From Thermoanaerobacterales bacterium UBA4880 (GTDB lineage: Bacteria > Bacillota > Thermoanaerobacteria > Thermoanaerobacterales > UBA4877): a stretch of DNA of 51,196 nucleotides. Position 1 is the stretch's first letter; every line of letters begins with the position of its first letter. The position numbers and the translations under genes were made by a program. The DNA lies in NCBI GenBank assembly GCA_002399285.1, contig DHDI01000010.1:1-51196 (forward strand), read 5' to 3'. The notes beneath the pieces were generated by a model that had not been told where the DNA came from, made no database searches, and saw nothing but the letters and a program-made list of their open reading frames with translations. This document shows, piece by piece, positions 17,202 through 24,775 of this stretch.

Positions 17202-17923
17202 CTAATGATGCTTTATATGTACAGCTGATAAACAGCATAAAAAAGAAAATCGAAGACGGAGAGTACAAAATTAACGATAAGATCATGTCTGAAAGAGAAA
17301 TGGCGCAGCTCTATGGAATTAACCGGCTTACGGTCCGAAATGCAATAAGGCATCTTCGTGAGGAAGGATATTTAAAGTCGATTCAGGGTAAAGGCACGTT
17401 TGTCGTTAAGGTGCCGGAATCACACGGTAAGGTCAAGCTAGGCGGATACGGAGACGTCAGCCTGAGCTTATCGATCAAAAAAGGGGGGATCAATTCGTCA
17501 AGGATCGTGCTGTCTTTGGATAAAATTGATACTCCGGGAAATTTAAAAGAATATTTTACGGACTCCCCGCAGGTATACCAGTTGGTCAGGTTATCATTTA
17601 TCAATGGCCTGCCATACGCAATACAGGAATGCTATTTTCCATGTGTATATTTCCATGAAACGGAAAGATATAACTTTGCGGATGATTCCCTATATGATTA
17701 TATGGACATGCAGGGCCATTATCCCGAGAAATTGACTTCCTATTTACAAATTGCGGATGTTCCCGAGAAATATTCGGAACTGCTGGATATGAAAAAGGGC
17801 AAAAAGGTTTTCTTCTTTAACTATACCGGATATGATAGGGATGATAACCTGGTGGAGTACACATTATCCTACAATAAGCCGGAGTACACGGTATTTAACT
17901 TTTCCACAAAAAAGACATGGTAG
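17198..17923 (+). CDS. GntR-family (HutC subfamily) transcriptional regulator
   Basis: 241 residues. The N-terminal winged helix is clear: IKKKIEDGEYKINDKIMSER, LYGINRLTVRNAIRHLREEG, then QGKGTFV. A C-terminal UTRA domain follows (about 85-235), ending in the family's YTVFNF-like strand. HutC-type regulators of PTS operons bind sugar phosphates and release palindromic sites. It overlaps the UTRA-only gene and precedes the PTS operon, whose promoter carries two GGTATAT palindromes. Confidence 0.9.
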   Translation: MTNDALYVQLINSIKKKIEDGEYKINDKIMSEREMAQLYGINRLTVRNAIRHLREEGYLKSIQGKGTFVVKVPESHGKVKLGGYGDVSLSLSIKKGGINSSRIVLSLDKIDTPGNLKEYFTDSPQVYQLVRLSFINGLPYAIQECYFPCVYFHETERYNFADDSLYDYMDMQGHYPEKLTSYLQIADVPEKYSELLDMKKGKKVFFFNYTGYDRDDNLVEYTLSYNKPEYTVFNFSTKKTW

Positions 17924-17961
17924 CTTGCTGCACGGGCTATTATTTTTTTTATTTAGGGGTA

Positions 17962-18017
17962 TTGAAATAGAATATGTAGAGGTATATAATATACAAAAGT
18001 GGTATATACTATATACC
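17962..18017 (+). promoter_or_regulatory. PTS operon promoter with two operator palindromes
   Basis: TTGAAA (17962-17967), exactly 17 bp, TATAAT (17985-17990). GGTATATAATATACA (17981-17995) overlaps the -10. GGTATATACTATATACC (18001-18017), a perfect 7+7 palindrome, covers the likely start of transcription. Their centres are 21 bp apart, two helical turns, so dimers could bind the same face. The neighbouring GntR protein is the obvious candidate. Confidence 0.7.
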
Positions 18018-18202
18018 TTATAATCCAATCCGTGTAAAATGCCGGCAAAAATTACACGGCAGACAGGATAGTATTGGTCGAAATGAAAACGTTATATATA
18101 AGACGCTGTATGCAATAAATTGCTAAGCATCAAATACTATCTAATGTCAAATAATAATCTATCATATTACCAAAAATAAATTTATGAATTGGGGGGTAGA
18201 AA
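18018..18202 (+). promoter_or_regulatory. Structured 5' leader of the PTS operon
   Basis: The leader carries CCGTGTAA/TTACACGG (18030-18037 with 18052-18059), a second pair GATAGTATT/AATACTATC (18067-18075 with 18133-18141), and ATGAAAACGTTATAT (18083-18097), one mismatch from the usual CcpA cre consensus. No known riboswitch or antiterminator site was recognised. The ribosome site GGGGGG lies at 18190-18196. Confidence 0.4.
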
Positions 18203-18994
18203 ATGCACGTTACATTAATGCAGGCAATTTTAATTGCCGGTGTAGTGGCACTCAGTAATTTGGACGGAAATTTCTTTGGCGAAATGAAATTCCGTGAGCC
18301 GCTGGTTACGGGATTTTTAGTAGGATTGATTTTAGGCGACGTACGTCAGGGACTCATCATAGGCGCAGAGCTTCAGGTCATCTGGATGGGCGCCGTCGGT
18401 ATAGGACCCGCCGCACAATTGGACATCGGCGCGGGAAGCACCATAGGCACGGCGGTGGCTTTGCTTACCGGGAAGGGCGCTGCGGTCGCAATTACCCTCG
18501 GCTTACCGGTGGCTGTCATTATGCAGTTTTTGAATACATTATTGATGACCTCATATTCGGTTTTGATGCATCATGTTGATAAGCTGGTAGACGAATTAAA
18601 GGAAAAGCAGATGATATTTATTCATATAATATGCGGTATGATCACGGCTTCCGTATATGCCGTCCTTACCTTCATCGTTATTTATTATGGCAATGATGCC
18701 ATCAATGCCATAGTCACTGGATTGCCCGCGTGGGCCAATAATGGGTTGAGCGCTGTTGCAGCAATATTGCCCGCTCTGGGATTTGCGCTATTATTAAATA
18801 TTTTAATGGAACCCAAACTGATACCGTTCTTTATTGCTGGATACGGAATAACGGCGTATACGCATTTCAATACCGTTGCAGTCACGATTCTCGCCGTGGC
18901 GGTAGCTTGGGTAATTTACCTGATCAGAACAAACAGTATTCCCGGACCAGCCGCGGCGGCGGATTCTCAAAAGGAGGATGACGAAGAGCTATGA
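18203..18994 (+). CDS. PTS mannose/fructose/sorbose-family IIC component
   Basis: 263 residues, strongly hydrophobic. FREPLVTGFLVGLILGDVRQGL and GAELQVIWMGAVGIGPA are hallmark IIC motifs. It forms the sugar channel together with IID. The C-terminus is acidic and cytoplasmic. It overlaps the IID gene by four bases (ATGA) and is first in the operon. Confidence 0.95.
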   Translation: MHVTLMQAILIAGVVALSNLDGNFFGEMKFREPLVTGFLVGLILGDVRQGLIIGAELQVIWMGAVGIGPAAQLDIGAGSTIGTAVALLTGKGAAVAITLGLPVAVIMQFLNTLLMTSYSVLMHHVDKLVDELKEKQMIFIHIICGMITASVYAVLTFIVIYYGNDAINAIVTGLPAWANNGLSAVAAILPALGFALLLNILMEPKLIPFFIAGYGITAYTHFNTVAVTILAVAVAWVIYLIRTNSIPGPAAAADSQKEDDEEL

Positions 18995-19830
18995 GCAATC
19001 AGATAATAAGTGCCGAAAACAACATTACCAGGAAGGATTTTTGGAAGACGTTCTGGCGTTCATTCACACTGCTGAATTCCTTTAACTTTGAACGTATGGA
19101 GGGTCTGGGGTATCTATATGCGATCATGCCCGAATTAAAGAAGATTTATAAGGATGATGAAGAAAAGTTAAAGGCTGCCTATCACCGTCATTTAGAGGCA
19201 TTCAATATGACGATCGCCCCGGCGCCCTTCGTGATGGGCATATCGATAGCCATGGAGGAACAGGCCAAAGATGATCCTGATTTTGATACATCTTCAATAA
19301 ATGCCGTTAAGGTTTCGCTGATGGGACCGCTCAGCGGCATCGGAGATACGTTCTTCTGGGGGATCTTCCGCGTTATCGCATGCTCCATCGGCGTATCCTT
19401 TGCTAAACAGGGAAATGTTCTGGCGCCTTTTATTATGCTGTTTCTGTTTAACACCCCTGCGTTTTTGACCCGTTGGTATGGACTTAACCTCGGCTACAGA
19501 AGCGGCAGCAAGATATTGGACGAGTTCCAGAAATCAGGAAAGATGCAGTTGTTCACGTATTGTGCGGGTATTGTCGGCGTGATGGCGGTAGGATGCATGG
19601 TCGCATCACAGATCAATATCGTATCGCCCTTGGCATTTTCGATTGCCGGGCAAAAGATCATAATACAGGATTATTTGGATCAGATCATGCCTAAACTCTT
19701 ACCGTTATTGGTGACTGTAGGAGTCTATGCGGCAATTAAAAAACATATCAACGTGACAAAGATCATTGCGTCGATCGTGGTTATAGGATTTATTTTAGGA
19801 GTATTCGGCATCGTGGGAATGGGGGCTTAA
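18991..19830 (+). CDS. PTS mannose/fructose/sorbose-family IID component
   Basis: 279 residues. FNFERMEGLGYLYAIMP, HLEAFNMTIAPAPFVMGISIAMEE and VSLMGPLSGIGDTFFWGI are the conserved IID blocks. It partners IIC in the membrane. It overlaps IIC by ATGA and is followed four bases later by IIB. Confidence 0.96.
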   Translation: MSNQIISAENNITRKDFWKTFWRSFTLLNSFNFERMEGLGYLYAIMPELKKIYKDDEEKLKAAYHRHLEAFNMTIAPAPFVMGISIAMEEQAKDDPDFDTSSINAVKVSLMGPLSGIGDTFFWGIFRVIACSIGVSFAKQGNVLAPFIMLFLFNTPAFLTRWYGLNLGYRSGSKILDEFQKSGKMQLFTYCAGIVGVMAVGCMVASQINIVSPLAFSIAGQKIIIQDYLDQIMPKLLPLLVTVGVYAAIKKHINVTKIIASIVVIGFILGVFGIVGMGA

Positions 19831-19834
19831 TATT

Positions 19835-20317
19835 ATGGCGATCGTTGAAGTCAGAATAGACGACAGGTTAATTCACGGCCAGGTCTGCGGATATTGGATA
19901 CCGTATTATAATGTGGAAAAGATCGTTATTGCAGACGATAAAATTTACAAAGACGAGATGCGTAAAACCGCATTGAAATTCGGCTGCCCAAGTAATGTAA
20001 AATTATCTATTTTAAGTTCGGAAACGGCGGCTGATAAATTAAAGAGAAACTTGGATAAGGGCAGCAAGGTCATGATTTTATGTGAAGGTCCCGCTCCATT
20101 AAGGAAGATGGTCGAACTGGGATATAGTATTTCCAAGATCACGGTCGGAAATATGTCTCACAAACCTGATACCGAGCATGTAAAGGGAACCGTTTATGTT
20201 TCTAAGCAGGATAAAGAGGATTTTAAATATCTGGCTGATCATGGCATTAAATTATTTGAGCAGATGGTGCCTAACGAACAACCGGTGGAATTGGATCAAC
20301 TTATTAAGGACCTTTGA
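19835..20317 (+). CDS. PTS mannose-family IIB component
   Basis: 160 residues, cytoplasmic. RIDDRLIHGQVCGYW at 6-20 contains the phosphorylated His of IIB, followed by VIADDKIYKD. It takes phosphate from IIA and passes it to the incoming sugar. Located between IID and the SIS enzyme gene. Confidence 0.95.
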   Translation: MAIVEVRIDDRLIHGQVCGYWIPYYNVEKIVIADDKIYKDEMRKTALKFGCPSNVKLSILSSETAADKLKRNLDKGSKVMILCEGPAPLRKMVELGYSISKITVGNMSHKPDTEHVKGTVYVSKQDKEDFKYLADHGIKLFEQMVPNEQPVELDQLIKDL

Positions 20318-20360
20318 TCAAACATATGACAACTAAAATTAATCGAACCGGGAGGCTTTT

Positions 20361-21458
20361 ATGATGGACAAACCCACAGTATTAGGTTATATAAAGGATC
20401 AGCCGAGAGCTTTAAGGGCTGCGCTTGAGAATAAAGATGAATTCGTCGCTCCCTTTGTTGAAGTATTTAAACGGCACAATATTAAAAAGGTGATATTCCT
20501 TGGCTCGGGAACTTCATACAACGTTTCGCTGATTGCAGCTTATTATTTTAAGCACATAGTGGGTATAGACGCAGAGGGACAATACCCGACGGTGTTTGAA
20601 AACTACGAAAAGGCAGATTGGACAAATACGCTTAAAAAAGAGGAAATTTTATTTGTCGGCATCAGCCAGTCGGGAACTTCCCGTTCTACCTTAGATGTGA
20701 TGCGGCAGGCAAAACAAGACGGTTATATTACCTTGGCGCTTACGGAAGATTTAAACAGTGAAATTACCAAACACGTTGATATTGTCGTGCATTTACTCTG
20801 CGGTAAGGAATTGACGCCTCCCGAGACCCGCGGATATACCGTAACCGTTTTTACCTTGTATTTATGGGCGGTTTCGGTGGCAAGGGCTTTGGGAGTCTAC
20901 GACGAAGGACGATACGGCGGGGCTATGAATGATGCAAAGGCGCTGGCAGATAACTTCGACACGGTTATTGAGGAAGGCGAGGCCTGGTATGACCGCAATA
21001 AGGCCACAATCGTAAACAGCGACAGAATCTATGTGCTGGGTTACGGATTGGACTACGGCTCCGCACTGGAGGGAATGCTGAAAATCGGCGAGATGCTCCG
21101 TATTCCGACCCTAGGGTATGAAATTGAGGAATATCTGCATGGTCCGACAATGTCTTTAAACAAGCGCCAGACGATATTCCTTATCGGTTCCGATGAGGCA
21201 GAGTTTGAAAGAATGCTGCAGATAAGAGAGACCTTTAAGAAGTATACGGACAGAGTACATGTGATAACATGTAAGGATATAGATAAAGACGACAGAGATG
21301 TTGTTTTCAGCGTCAAGACGAATAAATACCTTGCTCCGGTCATGTATACGGTGCCTATTCAATTTGCTGCGGCAAAGGGTGCCAAAGATATCGGCATCGA
21401 TACCAATATTAATCCTTTTGATGAGCCTTTGGCACATTTGCCTGAAAAACAAAATTAA
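20361..21458 (+). CDS. Double-SIS-domain sugar-phosphate deglycase or deaminase (FrlB/GfrF-like)
   Basis: About 365 residues with two SIS domains. The first has FLGSGTSYNVSLIAAYYF and GISQSGTSRSTLDV, the second has LGYGLDYGSALEGMLKIGE and EIEEYLHGPTM. These resemble the isomerase half of GlmS without its glutaminase domain. PTS-linked members include fructoselysine- and glucoselysine-6-phosphate deglycases and amino-sugar deaminases. Being inside a mannose-type PTS operon, it probably acts on the 6-phosphorylated product. The exact substrate cannot be read from sequence. ATG 20364 is an equally possible start, with better spacing from GGGAGG. Confidence 0.82.
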   Translation: MMDKPTVLGYIKDQPRALRAALENKDEFVAPFVEVFKRHNIKKVIFLGSGTSYNVSLIAAYYFKHIVGIDAEGQYPTVFENYEKADWTNTLKKEEILFVGISQSGTSRSTLDVMRQAKQDGYITLALTEDLNSEITKHVDIVVHLLCGKELTPPETRGYTVTVFTLYLWAVSVARALGVYDEGRYGGAMNDAKALADNFDTVIEEGEAWYDRNKATIVNSDRIYVLGYGLDYGSALEGMLKIGEMLRIPTLGYEIEEYLHGPTMSLNKRQTIFLIGSDEAEFERMLQIRETFKKYTDRVHVITCKDIDKDDRDVVFSVKTNKYLAPVMYTVPIQFAAAKGAKDIGIDTNINPFDEPLAHLPEKQN

Positions 21459-21473
21459 CGGAGCGACAATACT

Positions 21474-21905
21474 ATGACGGGAATAATCGTAACGGGACAC
21501 GGAACTTTTGCAAGAGGGATCACTACGGCGTTGGAACTTGTTCTCGGGAAACAGGAGTCATATATTGACGTCAACTTTCCCAGCGGGGATACGGCTGTTG
21601 AACTGGAAGGGAATATGACGGCGGCCATAGATAAATTGGAAGGCTGTGAAAACATCGTCATATTTGCCGATTTATTGAGTGGTTCTCCCTTTAATACGGC
21701 TATTATGAAAGCAATGAAAGACGAACGCATCAAGGTCGTATACGGCGTAAACTTCGGTATGCTGGTCGAAGCCGTCATGGAGCGCAATAACGGCAAGGAT
21801 GCCGATGATATAGCCGGCAATGCCGTCGAGACGGGGAAGAGCCAGATAGGCGTGTTCAATCCCAACATCGTCCGGGATGATGAGGATGACGACGAAGAAT
21901 TGTAA
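21474..21905 (+). CDS. PTS mannose-family IIA component
   Basis: 143 residues. IIVTGHGTFARGI at 4-16 holds the phosphorylated His; FADLLSGSPFNTA and VVYGVNFGMLVEAV match the IIA-Man fold. It receives phosphate from HPr. It ends with a run of acidic residues (DDEDDDEEL). It closes the operon, 15 bp after the SIS gene. No strong terminator is seen in the 70 bp after it. Confidence 0.94.
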   Translation: MTGIIVTGHGTFARGITTALELVLGKQESYIDVNFPSGDTAVELEGNMTAAIDKLEGCENIVIFADLLSGSPFNTAIMKAMKDERIKVVYGVNFGMLVEAVMERNNGKDADDIAGNAVETGKSQIGVFNPNIVRDDEDDDEEL

Positions 21906-21993
21906 TTAATGGTTCAACATTTAAAATAATTGCCATAACATGACATACCTCCATGCTATTATTGAATCAAGATAATATATGGAGGTGTTTTTT

Positions 21994-22557
21994 ATGTTGA
22001 GGAGATATAAACTTATTCCGCTGTTCGTACTAATAGTGATTTTACTTTCAGGATGCGGCGGGACTGTTTCACCCGAGAAGACAAGCGATGATAGTACGCC
22101 TGCAAAGCAGTCTGAGAGTGCGACGCAGACGGAGAGCAAGCCGGACGGTGAACAAAAGGCCGCAAAGGCGCAGACATTCAAAATAGGGGATGCCATAAGC
22201 ATAGGGGACTATGTATTTACGGTGAACAGCGCAAGGACGTCAAAGGGAGGCGACTTTCTGAAGCCTGACGAAGGGAACATATGGTATATCGTTGATGCTA
22301 CTGTGGAAAACGAGTCCGATAAGCCTGTGACCATCAGTTCAATGATGATGTTTAAGTTGTCTGACAGCGAGGGATACAACTATAATTCAACGATTGCCGA
22401 TGATACCAAGGGAAATCTTGACGGCGAGCTGGCGCCGGGGAGAAAGATGAGGGGCGAGCTTGCGTTTGAGATACCTGAAAACGCAGGCGGACTTGAGCTG
22501 ATATTTGATGCCGACGTGTGGGGAAGCGGCCAGGCCATAGTTAAGCTTGACCGATGA
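21994..22557 (+). CDS. Lipoprotein with DUF4352-like domain
   Basis: 187 residues. The signal MLRRYKLIPLFVLIVILLSGCG ends in a lipobox (LSGC), so the protein is anchored outside the membrane. A polar linker rich in T, S, E and K leads into a beta-rich domain: DYVFTVNSARTSKGG, IWYIVDATVENESDKPVTI and GRKMRGELAFEIPENA, the DUF4352 pattern of extracellular Ig-like folds. Function is unknown. ATG 21994 follows GGAGGTG; an upstream ATG at 21979 merely overlaps that site. The end overlaps the space before the next gene by 13 bp, so the two are linked. Confidence 0.85.
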   Translation: MLRRYKLIPLFVLIVILLSGCGGTVSPEKTSDDSTPAKQSESATQTESKPDGEQKAAKAQTFKIGDAISIGDYVFTVNSARTSKGGDFLKPDEGNIWYIVDATVENESDKPVTISSMMMFKLSDSEGYNYNSTIADDTKGNLDGELAPGRKMRGELAFEIPENAGGLELIFDADVWGSGQAIVKLDR

Positions 22558-22570
22558 GGAGGGTGAAGAG

Positions 22571-22909
22571 ATGAACAGAACCGCTGAATTTGTCCTGGGA
22601 CTGCTTGGAGGGATCTTCGGCTTTATAAGTTCCGGCTTCGCACTGTTCGTGGGCGGAGTCGGCCAGGCCTTTAAAGCCGAAGGATACGAGACCGTATCCG
22701 GCCTTGGCTGGGCTGCAGTGGTATTCAGCATACTCGGCATTGTGGCAGCGGCTATGGTGAGAAATAAACCAAAGCTTTCGGGCATAATATTTTTGATATC
22801 CGGAATAGGGGGCATCATTTCCGTATCGGCGGCATACATACTGCCCGGTGTGCTGCTGATAATAGCTGGGATATTATCGCTGATAAGAAGGGAAGAAAAA
22901 CAAACATAG
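22571..22909 (+). CDS. Small DUF4064-like membrane protein
   Basis: 112 residues, mostly four hydrophobic helices: FVLGLLGGIFGFISSGFALF, GWAAVVFSILGIVAAAMV and two more, then a short charged tail (RREEKQT). The GLLGGIFGF start is typical of DUF4064 and related proteins. Function is unknown. ATG 22571 follows GGAGGGTGAAGAG. It probably forms an operon with the DUF4352 lipoprotein and ends at a bidirectional terminator shared with the RING/RDD gene. Confidence 0.7.
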   Translation: MNRTAEFVLGLLGGIFGFISSGFALFVGGVGQAFKAEGYETVSGLGWAAVVFSILGIVAAAMVRNKPKLSGIIFLISGIGGIISVSAAYILPGVLLIIAGILSLIRREEKQT

Positions 22910-22913
22910 AACA

Positions 22914-22966
22914 TAAAAAAAGACCGGTGGGGATTTAGATCGCTCCCCACTGGTCCTCTTGTTTTA
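22914..22966. terminator. Bidirectional terminator between convergent genes
   Basis: GACCGGTGGGGA (22922-22933) pairs with TCCCCACTGGTC (22944-22955), with A-rich sequence on the left and CTTGTTTT on the right. The last codons and stop of the minus-strand gene lie inside the hairpin. Confidence 0.75.
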
Positions 22967-23678
22967 TGGACGCTCTGTATTCCGATACGCTCACCACCTG
23001 GGTATTGGCCGCCAGATCTCCCAGCCGCCTGCCGCTGTCGTTGGCCAGTACCATGATGGGCTCTACAAAGTGGCCTATCCAAGGCACCGCGCACAATGCA
23101 GTCATTATCAGATTCCTCAGCGCCGACTTTCCCTTACTGCAGGGAGTGTTGTCGGCGACATCCACCACCATGAGGCCGACAGCTCTTTTGCCGTAACTTT
23201 GCCCCATACCCAGGCCGTCCTTTATAAAATCGTAGACGAAACCCCATATCCCGCCGCCTATCAATATTATTATGCCGAATACATACAAGCCGATCGAGGC
23301 GCCGTTATAACCTGTAAAGTCAGAAAAATAACGGTCGTAAGTAAACAGATCGACAGATCCCGTCACAGCCAGTATGATCACGCCTATGACAGGTATGACG
23401 CCGATTATCAGGGAATCAAGTACGCTTGCCCAGAAGCGGGACCACAACGGGGCTTTGGAGTATGCCGCAGTCTCTCCCGCCGCCGGAGAAAAGTTGAAAC
23501 CGCCGAAACCCGACGCCGAATGCGGCTGTCCGTCACAGCCGTATGTGCTGCAGCCATGATTTTCATTCCAGCAGTCCACATGGTGTGCAATGCCGCACTT
23601 CGAGCAGACCACGATATTGTCGTCGACCGTAATGGGTTTGTGGCAGTACGGGCATTCCTTATTTATATATCTGTTCAT
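22935..23678 (-). CDS. RING-like zinc finger fused to an RDD membrane domain
   Basis: 247 residues. Residues 9-50 hold paired ligands CPYCHK, CSKCGIAHHVDCW and CSTYGCDG, matching the bacterial RING finger/zinc ribbon family. A short Gly-rich linker leads into an RDD domain with three or more helices: LWSRFWASVLDSLIIG (the R and D), YDFIKDGLGMGQSYGKRAVGLMVVD, and NDSGRRLGDLAANTQVV. RDD proteins are proposed transporters or membrane adaptors. The fusion suggests a metal-bound cytoplasmic recruiting domain. The start follows GGGGGATAG. Confidence 0.85.
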   Translation of the reverse strand: MNRYINKECPYCHKPITVDDNIVVCSKCGIAHHVDCWNENHGCSTYGCDGQPHSASGFGGFNFSPAAGETAAYSKAPLWSRFWASVLDSLIIGVIPVIGVIILAVTGSVDLFTYDRYFSDFTGYNGASIGLYVFGIIILIGGGIWGFVYDFIKDGLGMGQSYGKRAVGLMVVDVADNTPCSKGKSALRNLIMTALCAVPWIGHFVEPIMVLANDSGRRLGDLAANTQVVSVSEYRASIKQEDQWGAI

Positions 23679-23729
23679 TTTTAGCTATCCCCCTTGAGTT
23701 GCTGATTTAGATGATTATATCATAATTAT

Positions 23730-24188
23730 ATGCATGTTTGGCGTTTTTTCTTTAAGATTTTATTGAATGAGACCTGCGAAATGCTGATCCAAATCTTGGA
23801 ACAAGGCCAGAAAACAGTTGATATAATGTCCCACCGCAAGGTATGTCCGTTGGGATTTGACTACGCTATAGATACCGGCGGCGCAGAACAGCTGATAAAT
23901 GCGGCATCTTCGTGCCTTGCAAAGCTGGGCAAGTGTGTGGTTTTGGCTCAGGTCCCTTCGGTCACGGTCAGCGGTTATGCATACGTCGGCGGGACGCGGT
24001 CGCTCAGCGGAGTAGGCTACGGAGCAGCAAATCCGCAGGTGTTCATTCTGCGGATGCTGAGGCTCTATAAGAGGGGCAAATTCCCGGTGGAGCAGATCAT
24101 TAAAACCTATCCGCTGGAAGATATACAAAAGGCAATAGATGTCAAGGCTGCAGGGAAGATCATAAAGCCGGTCATAGTAATGCCGTAA
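23730..24188 (+). pseudogene. C-terminal fragment of a zinc-type alcohol dehydrogenase
   Basis: The open frame matches only the cofactor-domain end of the MDR family: FDYAIDTGGAEQLINAA, VVLAQVP, VGGTRSLSGVGYG, LYKRGKFPVEQIIKTYPLED and IKPVIVMP. The catalytic GroES-like half and the first Rossmann strand (some 200 residues) are missing, and the first 25 residues look unrelated. No ribosome site is seen. A dispersed repeat begins 14 bp after the stop. Read as a 5'-deleted remnant. Confidence 0.8.
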
Positions 24189-24202
24189 CGATATGGCCAG
24201 GC

Positions 24203-24362
24203 CGTGTCATTCTCGCACAATCGTGAAATTGCACAGCAATTTTGCTTGCTGCGTTGGCTGTACTTGCAAACTGCGGTCACATACGTTTTAGTATGCTTCC
24301 TTGTTTACAGGTTTGCCGTCTTGCCTTGCACGATTTGTCACGGCCTGTCAGTTTGTCTGCAA
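24203..24362 (+). repeat. Dispersed repeat, copy 1 (about 160 bp)
   Basis: This stretch aligns without gaps, at roughly 85% by eye, with 32951-33110. Longest shared blocks include GTCACATACGTTTTAGTATG and CTTGCCTTGCACGATTTGTC. The element can fold on itself (ACAATCGTG near the left end with CACGATTTGT near the right; CATAC/GTATG in the middle). It begins just after a stop codon and is followed by a strong hairpin. An open frame crosses both copies but has no gene features. Confidence 0.8.
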
Positions 24363-24405
24363 TGTAACACGAGAGAGGGTCGGGCCCTCTCTCGTGTTAC
24401 ATTGC
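24359..24405 (+). terminator. Perfect 21-bp hairpin, probable terminator
   Basis: GCAATGTAACACGAGAGAGGG (arm of 21 bases) pairs fully with its complement across a five-base loop TCGGG. A pyrimidine-rich TATTTCTTTTTC follows on the plus strand. Its right foot touches the stop codon of the tiny minus-strand gene at 24405. Confidence 0.7.
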
Positions 24406-24551
24406 TATTTCTTTTTCTTTGTGTCTTTTTTATCCGTCGTAAATTCATTGCCGATCTCCATATCCCTATCCGGCGCTGCTATGTTTTTTTCTTTTTTCAC
24501 GGTTTTCTTTTCCCTGTTTCCGGCGGGCTGATCCTGTCTATTTTTGCTCAC
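24405..24551 (-). CDS. Lysine-rich 48-residue protein
   Basis: A GTG start (24551) follows CCGGAGGTG at seven bases, a strong signal for so short a gene. The peptide begins MSKNRQDQPAGNREKKTVKKE, contains DRDMEIGNEF and ends DKKDTKKKK. It is very hydrophilic, has no Cys and no membrane segment, and is probably disordered. No family is recognised. Its stop codon abuts the 21-bp hairpin, and it diverges from the gene at 24776. Confidence 0.55.
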   Translation of the reverse strand: MSKNRQDQPAGNREKKTVKKEKNIAAPDRDMEIGNEFTTDKKDTKKKK

Positions 24552-24656
24552 AAGTTTCACCTCCGGTATTATTATTGTTAGATTTATGAAATTAATACAT
24601 TGTTTACAAGGCTTAACTTTGACCTGCGGCTGATCTGCCGCACGCAGTTTTGCACG

Positions 24657-24746
24657 TTGAACGGCGGGTGCGTATGGCATATAATAGAGGTGAATTTCAC
24701 TGACAGTGAAAAAAAGTATTGACATGGTATGCATGGCATATATTAG
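24657..24746 (+). promoter_or_regulatory. Two tandem promoters flanking a palindrome
   Basis: Promoter 1 is TTGAAC, 17 bp, TATAAT (24657-24685). Promoter 2 is TTGACA (24719-24724), 16 bp, TATTAG. The strings ATGGCATATAATAGAGG (24674) and ATGGCATATATTAGAGG (24733) are near-duplicates 59 bp apart. Between them lies the perfect palindrome TTCACTGACAGTGAA (24696-24710), a likely operator. Confidence 0.6.
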
Positions 24747-24775
24747 AGGCTAATCAGATGTGTGGAGGGATATAT

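Noticed and set aside
22959..23684. Long plus-strand frame opposite the RING/RDD gene
   Set aside because: The minus-strand frame has zinc-finger and RDD motifs and a proper start; this is its shadow.
24204..24581. Open frame through repeat copy 1, similar to one at 32952-33161
   Set aside because: The likeness comes from the nucleotide repeat. Neither has a ribosome site and both run into terminators.
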